The notes below the pieces were generated by a model. That model was not told where the DNA came from. It was given only the letters and a program-made list of their open reading frames with translations, and ran no database searches. DNA of 64,000 bases from Cordilura impudica (taxonomy: Eukaryota > Arthropoda > Insecta > Diptera > Scathophagidae): the NCBI GenBank assembly GCA_963682025.1, contig OY821521.1, positions 119,079,520-119,143,519 of the forward strand, written 5' to 3'. The position numbers and the translations under genes are program-made. Below, one piece after another: positions 21,746 to 33,052 of this stretch (the stretch's first letter is position 1; each line of letters begins with the position of its first letter).

Positions 21746-22095
21746 CTGAGTGCTTTTTTTGTTTTTTTATTATAATTAACAAATATTCTTTGTTTCATAA
21801 AACTTTATATTGTACTATTTAACATACAGACTTTACTTGGTTTATATTTTATTTTATTGTTTATTCAGAGCTTTATAGAAGATTGCTTTTTTCGCTTTTG
21901 ACGTTCTCTCTTTCTCTCATATTTACGAGTAGGATCAATAAAATCCCATGTTTTTGACTAAACACATTGCTTAGTCACTATAACCATCAATTATTAGCAT
22001 GTTGATTCCAGTCTGTAACAAAAAACTTTCACAGTATGTGTGAAGTATTAATAGCTATAAAGAAAGTAAAAGGAACGACAGCTAGACTAGACCGC
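21746..22095. other. AT-rich spacer, nothing recognised
   Basis: No ORF, repeat ends or element motifs that I can support are visible on either strand. Confidence 0.5.
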
Positions 22096-22099
22096 ATAC

Positions 22100-22338
22100 T
22101 TTACTTCAACTATATAATAACGTTTTTGATACTGTTGTTCCACATTCCTGGAAAACATAAATAATTGCTCCCACACCAAAACCAAATAGACATCAATCAT
22201 TGCTCTCATGCCTATCCAAACTCATGGAGAAAATAATTGCTAATCGCATTACATGTTACATTGACGGTAACTGTTCTAAAGCTAATCTAACACACATAAA
22301 ATATATATGCCACCAAACAATCAGAGCCAGTACATATC
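22100..22338 (+). pseudogene. LINE RT fragment (I/R1-like style)
   Basis: A short conserved RT stretch is visible: VPHSWKT, a stop, IIAPTPKPN and LLSCLSKLMEKIIANRI, typical of the fingers of I- or R1-like reverse transcriptases. It is 5'-truncated, carries a stop and is interrupted at 22,339 by an inverted-repeat element. Confidence 0.55.
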
Positions 22339-22751
22339 GCACCTGTACCTCTAAAGTGAGTCAACTCAAAACTTACAAATTTTCAGTAGAGGCAAAAACC
22401 GGTTTTTTTTTTAATATTTACTATAAAATTGAAAAACAGTTGTTTCATTGTAAGGAATTACGAATAATACATATGTATCAACAGTAGTTGTTTTTGCGAT
22501 TTTCAATGATTATCAAAAATAACAAGTTTTGTGGGTGCAACTCAAAATAAGTCTTTTTAATGGATTCCAAAGAAGCTACTCTTATAACACAAAGAGGGTT
22601 ACAACTGTATTTTTTTTTTTTTACGAAAGACTAGAAAAATCGATGTAAGATTTTTACAGTGGATAGATATGACCACTGTGTATCGTTTTCTTGGAAAAAG
22701 TGAAAATTGATCAATTTTGAGTTGACTCACTTTAGAGGTACAGGTGCCAGG
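22339..22751. mobile_element. MITE with ~33 bp terminal inverted repeats
   Basis: The left end GCACCTGTACCTCTAAAGTG (22,339 on) is repeated inverted at 22,746-22,715, over about 33 bp including GAGTCAACTCAAAA. The right end carries five more bases (to 22,751) that the left lacks. CATATCGC flanks both sides (22,333-22,340 and 22,752-22,759), compatible with an 8-bp target duplication as in hAT-type elements. There is no transposase ORF; the only ORF across it is a shadow. Confidence 0.65.
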
Positions 22752-22860
22752 CATATCGCACCGAATAACGCCTATACAAATATTAATAATAGAATCTGGA
22801 CTTCCATCATTGGAACAAAAGATTTTCGAAACAATAAACAGACTACTACCAAAGCTACTA

Positions 22861-24310
22861 TTATAGTTAGAACAACTCAGATATAGATGCTAATGTTTCG
22901 AACAACAACATATTAAACTAGTTAATAGAAGAAATGAATTTAAAGCCGATGATGTGGTCGTATTACAGCGGATGATCAACAGACTAGAAAATTACTGTGA
23001 CACATGTGGCTTGGAAGTTAATTTAGCAGAATCTGCAATAACAATATTCAGAAAATGTGGTCGTGTAGGTACAAATGAAAAATGGATATTTAATGGGGAA
23101 ACCGTAAAGATTGTGTCAGAGTATAAGTATCTAGGTATTTTATTAACTCCTACAATGACTTACACTAAACATATATGTATGTTCAAGAAATGACTCGACA
23201 AATATTTTTATAAATATCACGTGGAAAATTTTTATCGGAAAAAGTTATGTGTCATTAAAAGCAAAGTGGATATTGTTTCAATATATTTGCAGGTCTATAC
23301 AAGCTTATGGAACTCAGATATGGGGTTTTTCGGGGTTTGAGCAAGTAGACAAATTGCAATGGTTTTTCACGAAAAGAGTGCTAAAATTACCGATCAATAC
23401 ACCAAACTATATAATTGCCTTAGAAATAGGACAGGAAGATTCCCATTTATATACCTATAACCTCCACTATATAGCTAAAACTCTTTTTTCGAATATGATA
23501 CTCAAAGATTACCCCACAAACTCACAAAACTGATAATAGCAAAAAATATATACTTGTACAAATATCTGTCTGAACGCTTCTGTCGACACAGCTTAAGATT
23601 CAACAATATTAATCAGAACCAAATTATATGGAATGCTTCATGTAGTAAATTAATATAAAAAATTAAAACGGAAATAGAACACGAGCATCATGTAAATGCA
23701 TTACAAAGCCAGCAAAGAGTATACAAGTTTCTAAATCATTCAAAAGGCTACACATACTGCAACGAACGATATAACCAACATGAAATTTCTATTATAATGA
23801 AGGCTCGTGCTGATCTCTTATGGCTGAACGGCAACCAATGTAGGGCAGATCAAAATAGATTGTGTTCTCTATGAAGAATGAATGAAGAAGAAACACTACT
23901 GCATTTTTTAGGAAAGTGCCCGGTATTAAATGAAGTAAAATCTAGTTTTCTACGAGGCTCAAGGTTAACGGACGATGAAATGTTCGATATTTTAAATGGT
24001 GGCGCTGACGAAAATTGGTTCCAATTATATAATTATATAAAGAACGCCATGATATATAGGCAATTTTTGGTTAGTGAATATAATTTTTAAAGAATATTGT
24101 GATATATCAGATAGCTTATTTTCGTTTTTCTTCATTGTTTTGTGGAAGTTTCTGTATATGTTATTAAACATCCTAACTTCCGGGAGACGGTTTTAAACCA
24201 TGCCGTAAAATCTTTAAAGTTAAAATTATTTTTAAGAATAATATTGTAAAAAAAAAAAATTAAAACGAAAAAATCAAACAATAAAGAATATAATCTAATC
24301 TATTAAACTA
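22861..24310 (+). pseudogene. LINE RT C-terminal remnant with 3' end
   Basis: It starts at a degraded catalytic box (KADDVVVL at about 22,945), then thumb and C-terminal regions follow in several frames (CGLEVNLAESAITIFRKCGR, YKYLGILLTP, YGTQIWGFSGFEQVDKLQ, HFLGKCPVLNEVKSSF). The last ORF ends at 24,090, followed by an AT-rich 3' UTR with AATAAAG near 24,280. The clade is uncertain (CR1/L2-like). It carries stops and frame breaks and is non-functional. Confidence 0.65.
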
Positions 24311-24585
24311 CAAAGAAAAACTTTCCAAATTCAACACCAAACATCCTGTATGGACGTAAGACTTAAATTCATGCCTCATAAGCCTTTCAGGGTACAAAAA
24401 CAAAGTACATTTAAGGACATGTACATACAACTTTTTTACCAACTTTTTTACAAGTTTAGAACGGCAGCATCTCCTAACAGATGCATAAACATATGATCAT
24501 AATGTAGTACATTCCATTGTTGACCAAAACGGTAGCATTTTAACTACAAAAACACTAGCCGATTTCACATCAACTTTAATGCTGA

Positions 24586-25450
24586 GTACACACGATGGAA
24601 TATTAACTGAAACATGCTGAAGTTTCTGTTAATGTTCCATCGTGTGTAGCAATGTTTCATGTCAAAATTCATGTTTCAATTTTGGTTCCTCAAATATCAA
24701 ATTATTTTGACTAGCAGATTCCAGCACACGAAATTCGAGTGAATTTCTAGGCAATTTTATTTCTCAACTTAGCCAATTCACATACCAACACTTTTTTGGT
24801 TTGTTATTATTGTGAATGAAGATAACAAACTCATTAACAAACACATTAACAAATTTATTAAACACACACATAGCATACGTATAATTTTATGTATGTGTTA
24901 GTAGCAACTTTAAATGCAATTTACCCAAAATAAAGTAAAAAATTTAAAAATCTGTAAATCTGGTGAACAGCTTAAAAGAAATACCTTTCAAATAATATAC
25001 GTTTGGTCCAAATCGGGATAAAACGGTAGAACAAAACATCGGTAACAAGAAATCACTTAGCCTATTAATATTATAGATATTTTATGCTAAATACACACGA
25101 TGGAACATTAACAGGAACATCGTCATGTTCAACTTAATGTTCCATCGTGTGTAGCAATGTTTCATGTCAAAATCCATGTTTAAATTTTTTTTCCTCAAAT
25201 ATCAAATTATTTTGATATTTTATGTTTCCAAACTCAATGTTCCATCGTCTGTGCCGATGTTTACAGTGTTTGCTTTCTTATTTCATTGAAAGCAGTCGTG
25301 CTGTAACGTTGTTTTGTATATCAGAGTAAAGAAAATAAAAGAGAGACGAAAATTTAACATAATGAAAATTTTAAGAATTTTATAAATAATAATGAATAGT
25401 GATAATGAAAATTTGAGGAATTTTATAAATTAATATAAAAATTTATAAAT
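24586..25450. repeat. Palindrome-rich repeat, left arm
   Basis: Two imperfect hairpins built on ACACACGATGGAACATTAA and its inverse lie at 24,587-24,648 and 25,092-25,153, each followed by the same GCAATGTTTCATGTCAAAA. A third partial motif (TCAATGTTCCATCG) is at about 25,235. The block 25,315-25,450 is inverted at about 31,010-30,865. Together with the right arm it looks like the ends of a DNA transposon or foldback family; no transposase is visible. From 24,311 to 24,585 and from 25,451 to 25,735 I see only AT-rich sequence. Confidence 0.5.
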
Positions 25451-25767
25451 TAATATTCAATTCAATTATTTTATTTACTATATAATATTACATGTCATGT
25501 TTAAATTTATCTTAAATACTAAAGAGTTTAGGTACGATCCTTTTCTACTTTATTATAAATAAACTACTAATAATTTGAGCACAAAAATGAGTAATATACT
25601 TAGCATGGGAGGAAAAATTTACAAGAAAAAAACCTTTTTGAATATTTTTTTTTAGGTTTAATATAAAAAGACTAAAATTATGCTGAGATGAGCTCATTGA
25701 TATGATTATATAAAATGAAAATTAAATGAAATGAAATGTCAAATTGTTTATTTTATCATTAACGAGA

Positions 25768-27478
25768 TCAATATTTGCGAGTGAGTGGAGACGTTGTATG
25801 GAGAAATACCAAGGCAAGTTGTATATCATCTTCAGTAGTTTGTTTTGAGCTACTTGCAGCTTTTTGATGTGACATTGTGCGGGCGTAAACCATACTGGGG
25901 CGGCGTATGACGTGGAAAATGGTTTTCAAAATTAACGTCTTATTGTTAATATTCAATTTTGAATTTCGATTTATAAAAGGATACACAATTTTTGTAAGTT
26001 TATTTATTTTATCATTTATGTATGGAATGATCCTTGAATTTTAGTTTCTGACTCCTAAATATTTCGCATTTTTTTCCCAAGTAATATGATAGTTGTTAAA
26101 ATGATTTACGTCTAGTAGAAATATATAAAGCTTGTGTCTAACGGATGATAGCAAGTTTTCCAGGTTTTAATATTGGAACCAGCTTAGATTTTTTCCACAT
26201 TTGAGGAAAGTAGCACAGTCTAAGACAAGCATTTATTAACAACGTTTTGATAATTGTTTTTTTTTATCAGTAGATACTAACGACGTATTTTCAGAATTGG
26301 TGTTTATTAAGTTGAGACCACTTATAACGTTATCTACCTCAGATTCAGTTACAGGATCACTGAGGTTTGCAGAAATAGTATTATTCAAATAAAAGGTTTG
26401 AGCCAATATTTCACATTTTTCTTGCTTCATTGTTATCTTTTAAAATTGGAATATTTTTCGACGTTTTCTTAAAAATTTTTGGACACGTTTCAAATAGGAG
26501 ATAGCATGGAATTCCATGATTTATTTCTAAAATCATTGATATCTTCAGTAATAATGTAGTTTAAACGTTTTAGTTGTAAGAGGTCTGTGTAGTTTCTGTA
26601 GCGCTTCCAATTACGCCCAAAAAACTCTCATTTGTATTAAATGAGTTGGAAATATTTTTTTGCCTAGTTGCGAACTCTACTTTAGGTACGCTGTGGGTTA
26701 ATGCACCTTGTATGGTGGCATTTAATGAATATATTAACGAATCTATCTGCTCCGTTTCTGTTATTGCATCGATATCCTCTATTAATACAGCGTTCAAAAA
26801 GTGGCCAGTTTGCTTTTTTAAAATCGTAAACAAAATTATGCATAATATTGTAGTTCGCATTAACATTTAGTTTGATTGGCAAGTGGTCAGAGGATACATC
26901 ATTGATTACCGATGCTGGCTTATGTTCGTTAGGAATAAATCCAAGGTTGAAGATTGTCTCCTGGGGGTTGAAGGTATATATATGTGATATTAGGATATAT
27001 TATTTGTAAAAATTCGGCATCTATTTGTCCTATAGCAAGTTACCCCAACAATTTGCTCTTTGACAACCCCATAAGTTTTGACGACAATTAAAATCACCAC
27101 CGATAACATATGTATTTATGGTTGGAACGAGTTAATTTACGTAGATCAGAACCGAAATGTTGTTTTTTGTGTTTGTCTTGCCCTGGATTACCTCCAGCAA
27201 AATAGCATGAATAAATATTAATGTATTCATTGTTATTTAAGGATAGTTTAATTCCTATATTTTCAATAATATTTGTATTTAGTATTGGTTAAAGAATGTG
27301 CGGTATATTTTTTAATGAGTATAGCGACGCCTCCGCCTCCTCTATTTTCACGATCACATCTGTAGCAGTAATATTCATCATGTCGAATTGAAATATTTTT
27401 ATTTAGAAAATTAAAAAGCTCGTCTTCTTTGCGACGTATGCTTCTGGCATTCCATGATATTATATTAATATTTGCCAT
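25768..27478 (-). pseudogene. Jockey-like LINE ORF2 remnant (endonuclease and RT pieces)
   Basis: The start MANINIISWNARSIRRKEDE is the usual opening of an apurinic-type endonuclease. After an internal deletion, CDRENRGGGGVAI follows. Further pieces are seen at 26,882-26,570 (KKANWPLFERCI, then EQIDSLIYSLN) and 26,430-26,236, and an RT C-terminal piece at 25,986-25,768 (NNKTLILKTIF). The catalytic RT palm with its aspartates is missing. It is heavily frame-broken and non-functional. Confidence 0.7.
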
Positions 27479-27730
27479 TAGTATATAAATTTACATGCAA
27501 GGCTTGTTATCACCTCGAATTGGTCTGCACGAGTCTTAAGTTTTTCAGACTGCTTATTAACTCCATGGTATTTATTTCTTGTATCGAAAATAAATTATTA
27601 TTTTTATGAAATTTTTTCTTTTGTGACCATTGAATGCAGAATTATTGTTGTAAAAAGGAGTTTCCTTACGGGCTAATGATGGTCAAATTTGGTGTAAATA
27701 AAAAGATCAATTTATTTTCATTTTTCACCC

Positions 27731-27763
27731 GACGTTTCGTCTGCTTTTTTCAGACTTCTTCAG
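27731..27763 (-). ncRNA. Candidate hammerhead ribozyme core in Penelope terminal repeat
   Basis: The minus strand reads CTGAAGA (27,763-27,757), a 5-bp stem GTCTG/CAGAC closed by a 7-nt loop, then GAAAC (27,738-27,734) and GTC. This matches the conserved CUGANGA and GAAA boxes of a hammerhead with a minimal stem III. Hammerheads in Penelope-like terminal repeats are established knowledge. One extra A between the first box and the stem, and an unexamined stem I, leave activity uncertain. Confidence 0.45.
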
Positions 27764-28085
27764 GAGTGTATAATTTTATTTAAATTCTGGCGACAAAATA
27801 AAATAGATATAAAACAAATTTTTAAAACATTTTTAGAAAAAGAAGAAAATTAATGTCAGTATCCCTGATCAACTTACGATTCTATATTACATCCTACTAA
27901 TTGTAGTCACTTATTTATCTAAAAAAACTGGACTTCACGACACAGAAATTGTAAATAAATAAATAAAATAAATAAATTTAAGTTTGTTATGGTACGTGTT
28001 GAGTGTTTTTAGTATTATACATATGTTCATTTGATTTGTCAATTACTGCAAACAGGTCGTCGACACATTTAGTTAAAAATTTTAT

Positions 28086-28816
28086 TTGTATTTTGTTCTC
28101 TCTAAGTTCAGTGATAACTTCGTCCAAAAGCGAGTCCTATACCATCAGACTTATGGTATGCCTATGGGGAACCCTCTATCTCCAACGATTGCGGATATCG
28201 TATCGGTTAAAATAATATTAACCATGAATAACTACCCATCTTCTTTAATTAATAATTTAATAAACAAAAATTTAAATGGCCAAAAGACGAAACATACGGA
28301 ACAAAACCAAGAAAAAACTTTTTACAGTGTACCTTATACTCCCGAACTAACAGAAACAAAAACAATGAAAGACATGTTCAACGATGAAAAAGCAACCATA
28401 GCTCACAAATCAAACCAAACACTAAAGCAACTTTTTACACGTAATAAAACCAAACAAGACATCCTAAACATTGAGAACGTTGAATATGAAATTGCATGCC
28501 ATGGAAATGAGAGGGAGAGGTGCAACAAAGTTTATGTTGGAACAATAAAAAGAATGTTAGGGACACGAATTGCTGAACATAAGGCGGACATAAACAGAGA
28601 AAAACCACAGCACTCGCTCAGCATGTGAAAGAAAATAAACATATGGCTAATTTTGACGAAATAAAAATACTGGATAAGGAGAGGAGAATAAATAAACGAT
28701 ATACATTAGAAAGTTTACGCATACAACAGCGATTAGAATATGCCATGAACACAAGAGAGGATAAAGACAACACAAAGCTACAATATTCGGTTGCAATTAC
28801 TAAGTATAATAGTTAA
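28086..28816 (+). pseudogene. Penelope-like RT and GIY-YIG endonuclease fragment
   Basis: The RT remnant includes YHQTYGMPMGNPLSPTIADI, the characteristic Penelope motif upstream of the catalytic box. The frame then passes directly into a GIY-YIG-like endonuclease region (KVYVGTIKRMLGTRIAEHK). It meets TGA at 28,626-28,628, and homology continues in the next ORF (ERRINKRYTLESL) to 28,816. Most of the RT, including the catalytic aspartates, is deleted. In a full element the protein copies its RNA at the site cut by the GIY-YIG domain. Confidence 0.8.
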
Positions 28817-28987
28817 AGTTCTGTGATACTAGTGTTAAGATCAATTTGTGATATCTGTGTACTGTGTTGTCATCATTTATTTATTTTATTTATTTATTTA
28901 CAATTTCTGTGTCGTGAGGTCCAGTTTTTTTAGATAAATAAGCGACTACAATTAGTAGGATGTAATATAGAATCGTTAGTTGATCAG

Positions 28988-30450
28988 CACATTTGACACA
29001 AAATGTTTTCACTTTGCAACGGCTGGATCCATGGCCAAACATTTGGGAATTGTAACACTGCGTAATTTTCGATCTGTTGGGTGCTTGAAATTCCCACCTA
29101 ACTTTAACATACTCGAATACCGAATGATATTTTCTCAATTCTTTAATAGTAATTGACTTTCTTTGGAACTAAGCAACATATATTATTTGTTCATTATTAT
29201 TTTGCTTTACCCTAGATACTAGTTTTACATCTAAACATAACAACCCCTTCTTGATAAGAATGTTTTTAATTTCTGATGGGTGTTGTTTATCAAGTCCCAA
29301 TAACATTGCTTTATATGGTTTCTCATTTTTAGTACCATATGTGAAATACTCAAACTTTTTACAAAGACCTTTACAAATTGTATCAAAATCATTTTTGTTA
29401 TTAAAAAAAAGTTTCAATCCTAATGAAATTTTCCGAATTGAATATTCGCTAATTTTAAGATTTTTACATAATTCATGAATATTTTTATACCCTATACCAC
29501 TATGTGGTTTGGGTATAATGACTTTGTGCTGCTGTTTGTAACTACCAAAAATATTTGACCTAGACCCATCTTCGATTTAACGATGTCCGTCCGTCTGTGT
29601 GTCCATGTAAAGCTTGTAATCAAACTGCAGGTCGCAAATATGAATATATTTTGATCAAATTTGGAATATAAGCTTTTATCGGCCATAGGATGAATGCTAT
29701 TGAAATTGGTGAGAATCGGTCCATGTTCCTAGCCCCCATACAAATGACCCCTATGAAATCAACATAAATTGCCATAAAATCCAAATTATCGTATAAATCT
29801 TAGTCAAATTAGTTTGTATGTGTTTATTACATCCATTAATCAGTAGTTCAAAAATGATCGCTATGGGACAACTCTTAGTCATAGGCCCCATATAGAGCTG
29901 CTTCCCGATCTTCACTTAAATCTATCAAAAAACAAAAATATTGCACGGATTCTTTTCAAATTTTGTTTGCATATATTTTTGCAAAATACCAAACATGGTC
30001 ATGATCGGTCCATTTTTGGGCCTAGTCCCCATATAGATATAGCATCCGATATGAACTTTTTCATATCTGCAGCCAAAAAAATGAATAAAAATCCCACTCA
30101 AATTTGGTTTATGCTTATTTTCTATATCCAGTTAGTTGGGCCTGAGAGATAGGGTCTCTAAACGCATGGTATAGGGTATCGTATAGTCGGTCTAGACCGA
30201 CTATGATTTTCTTACTTGTAAATATTACATTTGATAATAGTAATTGGTGGAATGTAGATTTTCGGGCTGTTTTCCAAAATAACCTCGTCTTAGTACTCGT
30301 CTTCAATTGTTTGAAGTGGATGAAAATAATTTTGGTTTTCAACTCATTTAGTTGAATTGTCGACTTTTGTTCTGTTATTATTCATTGATTTTAAGTTATA
30401 CCTCGATGAGGCTGTAACATTGTTCTCACGTGCACGTTTTATTTTTTGTT
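28988..30450 (-). pseudogene. Jockey-like LINE ORF1 remnant (split by MITE)
   Basis: The minus strand has a basic N-terminus, then PKIYIPPITIIKCN. After the MITE it resumes ISEYSIRKISLGLKLFF and KPYKAMLLGLDKQHPSEI, the region typical of jockey-like ORF1 just before the zinc knuckles. The first knuckle has Ser where the second Cys is expected (CYNSQMFGHGSSRC); the second begins CVKCAD and is cut by the Penelope-like element. There are several stops. This is a nucleic-acid-binding, gag-like protein in origin. Confidence 0.7.
29486..30220. mobile_element. MITE with ATACCCTATACCA ends, copy 1
   Basis: The left end TATACCCTATACCAC is mirrored by TGGTATAGGGTAT (30,167-30,179), followed by a short palindrome GTCGGTCTAGACCGAC and CTTACTTGT. 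A TCCGTCCGTC tract is internal. AATATT occurs at both insertion edges (29,479-29,484 and 30,221-30,226). A second copy lies at 56,025-56,796. Non-coding. Related repeats with ACAAGTAAGAAA ends are common in fly genomes. Confidence 0.7.
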
Positions 30451-30579
30451 TTTATTTTTTTAAGTTAGAAAGTTATACTTGACTAACGGTTGTCATATTT
30501 TTGTTTGTTTGTTTTGTTGCTAAACTCGCGATAGAAAACTCAATAGCTAGATACGTCTGATCACATTGAATAGCAGTAA

Positions 30580-31010
30580 ACAACTGATGTTTCTCTTAAT
30601 GTTCCATCGTGTGTACTCAGTATTATATTTCCAAACTCAATGTTCCATCGGCTGTATCGATGTTTACTGCTTTTGCTCTTATTTCATTGAGAGCAGAGAA
30701 ACGTTGAAAAAACATGTTTCCATTTTTTAATACAGACGATGGAACCAAAAACGAAACATTAGTTCTGTATGTTTATTGAATATACTAGTAATAAACAAAT
30801 ATACGCGAAAGAAAATAAATTTTATATTCAGCTATAAAATTTTTAAAAATTTATAAAATATATTAATTTATAAGTTTTTATATTAATTTATAAAATTCCT
30901 CAAATTTTGATTATCACTATTCATTATTATTAATAAAATTCTTCAAATTTTCATTATGTTAAATTTTCGTAATTTTCGCCTTTTATTTTCTTTACTCCGA
31001 TACACAGTGG
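30580..31010. repeat. Palindrome-rich repeat, right arm
   Basis: It contains TTAATGTTCCATCGTGTGTA (30,598-30,617), a direct copy of the 25,222-25,312 block (TTTCCAAACTCAATGTTCCA onward), and, at about 30,865-31,010, the inverse of 25,315-25,450. No gene. Confidence 0.5.
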
Positions 31011-31735
31011 CTGAAAATCGTTTTTCATTGGCCAAAATTCTGTAACCTTTGAACCGATCAAAATATTTAAGTATTTCTTTTTAATGGATAGATATTTAGT
31101 TCAGTTTGACTCAGTTTTAATTACATTAAAATTGATGAGGATTTTTAAGGAATTCTAGGTCTTTTGATTTTTTTAATTTTTAGAGTGAAATATTATTATT
31201 ATTTTTTTTATATATATTTTTTTTTTATTTATTAAAAAATTTAATATTTGGATTTTAATAATAATTATAAACATTTTTTGCAATAATGGGATATTTTTAA
31301 TGTTACACTCAAAAAAATTTTTACACTCAAAAAAAAATAGTAAAACCAACTGGAGATTTTGGTATTATTACTGAAAAATTAAAAATTTTTTGTTGTCAAA
31401 TTTGCAAATTTGTTTACACTCAAAGAATATTTACACTTAAAAAAAACGTTAATAATATTATCGAAAAATCTTGCTATTACTACAGAAAAATTTATTATTT
31501 TTTGCTGTCAAATTTGATAATTTTAAAAATAAAAAATGCAATAGATTTTAATTGCATTTGTAACAATGGTAGTTTCTGTTTATTATTATTTTTTACTAAT
31601 ACTGTTTTTCGTACTTAAATAGCAATGAAAGACAATTATAATTATTATTCATTTGACTCAAATATTGATTGCAAATATTCCATATTTTGTTCTGTGTTAT
31701 TTCTGTTCTTTAGTAGTTTTTTTACTTCATCTAAG
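31011..31735. other. AT-rich spacer with repeated ACACTCAAAAAAA motifs
   Basis: Between 31,300 and 31,450 the motif TTACACTCAAAAAA or a variant recurs about four times, interleaved with GAAAAATT-type words. No ORF or recognisable element. Confidence 0.45.
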
Positions 31736-31771
31736 TCAGTTCGAATCTAATTCTCTTTACGAACGGTCGTG
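31736..31771 (+). promoter_or_regulatory. LINE internal core promoter (Inr plus DPE)
   Basis: TCAGTT at 31,736-31,741 matches the insect initiator TCAKTY. Taking its A (31,738) as +1, GGTCGTG starts exactly at +28 (31,765), matching the downstream promoter element (A/G)G(A/T)CGTG at its required spacing. Jockey-type LINEs are known to use this TATA-less arrangement, so this marks the 5' end of a full-length element. Confidence 0.7.
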
Positions 31772-31913
31772 TAAATAATTAAAGCGCTTAGAGTACAACT
31801 ATTTAAAATTAATAACAAGTGTTTATTTTTGTTTTTGCAATTGCCTATTCTTGATCTCATTTGAACTCACGTGGTAGTCAATTCAGCTTAAAACAGGAAT
31901 AAAAAATCTAGCG

Positions 31914-33052
31914 ATGGCCCGAGGGGCCAAATCTTCATCAAAAAGAAAGCTCCTTGCCAACAAGAAGATGACAAAACTTCTTCCGGGTTTTAACCCGAAC
32001 ATCGCGTCAACTTCAAGCAACAGATTTAGCCTGCTTGCTGGCCTTAATGATATGGACGTAACTCCTGTATCAAAAGGTTAAACAACACAAACCTCCACCT
32101 ATTGTTGTTGAAGCTAACGCCTCATTTACAGAAATACAAAAACTACTTGGTAAAGATTGTATTTTCAAACGTACTTCAATTGGTACTAAAATTTTTGCTC
32201 CAAGTAAAGAAATGTTCGAATGCTACAAGCAAATTCTTAAAGAGAGTAAGTTGGAGTTTCACTCTTATGGCTCCAAAGATAATAGGTTATACACCACTTT
32301 TTTACACGGTTTACCCCGCATAAAAACTGAGGACATCACCGCAGAGCTAAAAAACTACAACCTGTCCCCTTCTTCTGTAGCTGAAATAGTCACCAAATTC
32401 AGTTCGAAGTTCACTTTGTACGTAAAAATTTTAACCCAACTGCCTTAAGAAACGTAAGAACAATTTCAAATATAATAATTTCCTGGAAAAAATACAAATC
32501 TAGATCCAGAAATAAACCAACTCAATGCTGGAACTGCTTAATGTATGGCCATGGCGGTGAACATTGTCATCGTAGTGCTGCCTGTATGATATATGCAGAA
32601 CAACATCATACAAGTGTGTGTCCGTTTAACGCAAATGAAAAAAGACCAGCTGTTTTTACATGCTTTAATTCAAAAAACAAGGAAAAGAGAGAACTGATCA
32701 CTCTGCAAACGATATCAACTGTCCGTTACGTTCTCTCTATTTGGAAACTAGAACAAGAGTTACTTCTAAAAGTCCGAATAAAAGCAGACAACAACAAAAT
32801 AACTCATTTCACTTTAATGTGGGAGATTTCCCTAATTTAAGAAACAACAACACAAATTGTAACAATAACATCAATAATAACAGCAAAGCTACATATGCTA
32901 ACCAGCTGAAAAAAAACAACGATTTATTTAGCATTGATGAGCTTTTTGATATTTTCACTACAGCTATGGATGATTTTCATAGGTGTACTTCAAAAGTACA
33001 ACAAATCAAAGTTGTAATGTCAATGGTAAAATACGCCCATGGATTATACTAA
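31914..33052 (+). pseudogene. Jockey-like LINE ORF1 (gag-like, frame-broken)
   Basis: It begins MARGAKSSSKRKLL. The frame changes near 32,080 before KPPPIVVEANASF, and again near 32,400. The zinc-knuckle region follows: a canonical CWNCLMYGHGGEHC, then CMIYAEQHHTSVC with Tyr for the second Cys, and a weak third. The C-terminal part is asparagine-rich and ends FSIDELFDIFTTAMDDFHRC. The last codons overlap the ORF2 ATG by 14 nt, a compact arrangement suggestive of termination-reinitiation. The protein would coat the LINE RNA. Confidence 0.75.

Larger units (their letters stand above)
27694..28987 (+). mobile_element. Penelope-like element, internally deleted, with inverted terminal repeats
   Basis: About 110 bp at 27,866-27,978 recur inverted at 28,987-28,876, enclosing an ORF with RT and GIY-YIG motifs. 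The left arm extends further (to about 27,694) and contains a hammerhead-like motif on the minus strand. Penelope-like elements are known for such terminal repeats, sometimes inverted. It lies within the ORF1 zinc-knuckle region of the surrounding LINE, right after CVKCAD. Confidence 0.75.
25735..30450 (-). mobile_element. Degenerate jockey-like LINE, carrying a Penelope-like element and a MITE
   Basis: On the minus strand ORF1 begins near 30,450 and is split by the MITE (29,486-30,220) and by the Penelope-like element (about 27,694-28,987). ORF2 begins near 27,478 and ends at about 25,768. A microsatellite-like ATGAAATGAAATG lies at the 3' end. The arrangement gives the order of events: LINE first, then both insertions. 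Confidence 0.75.
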
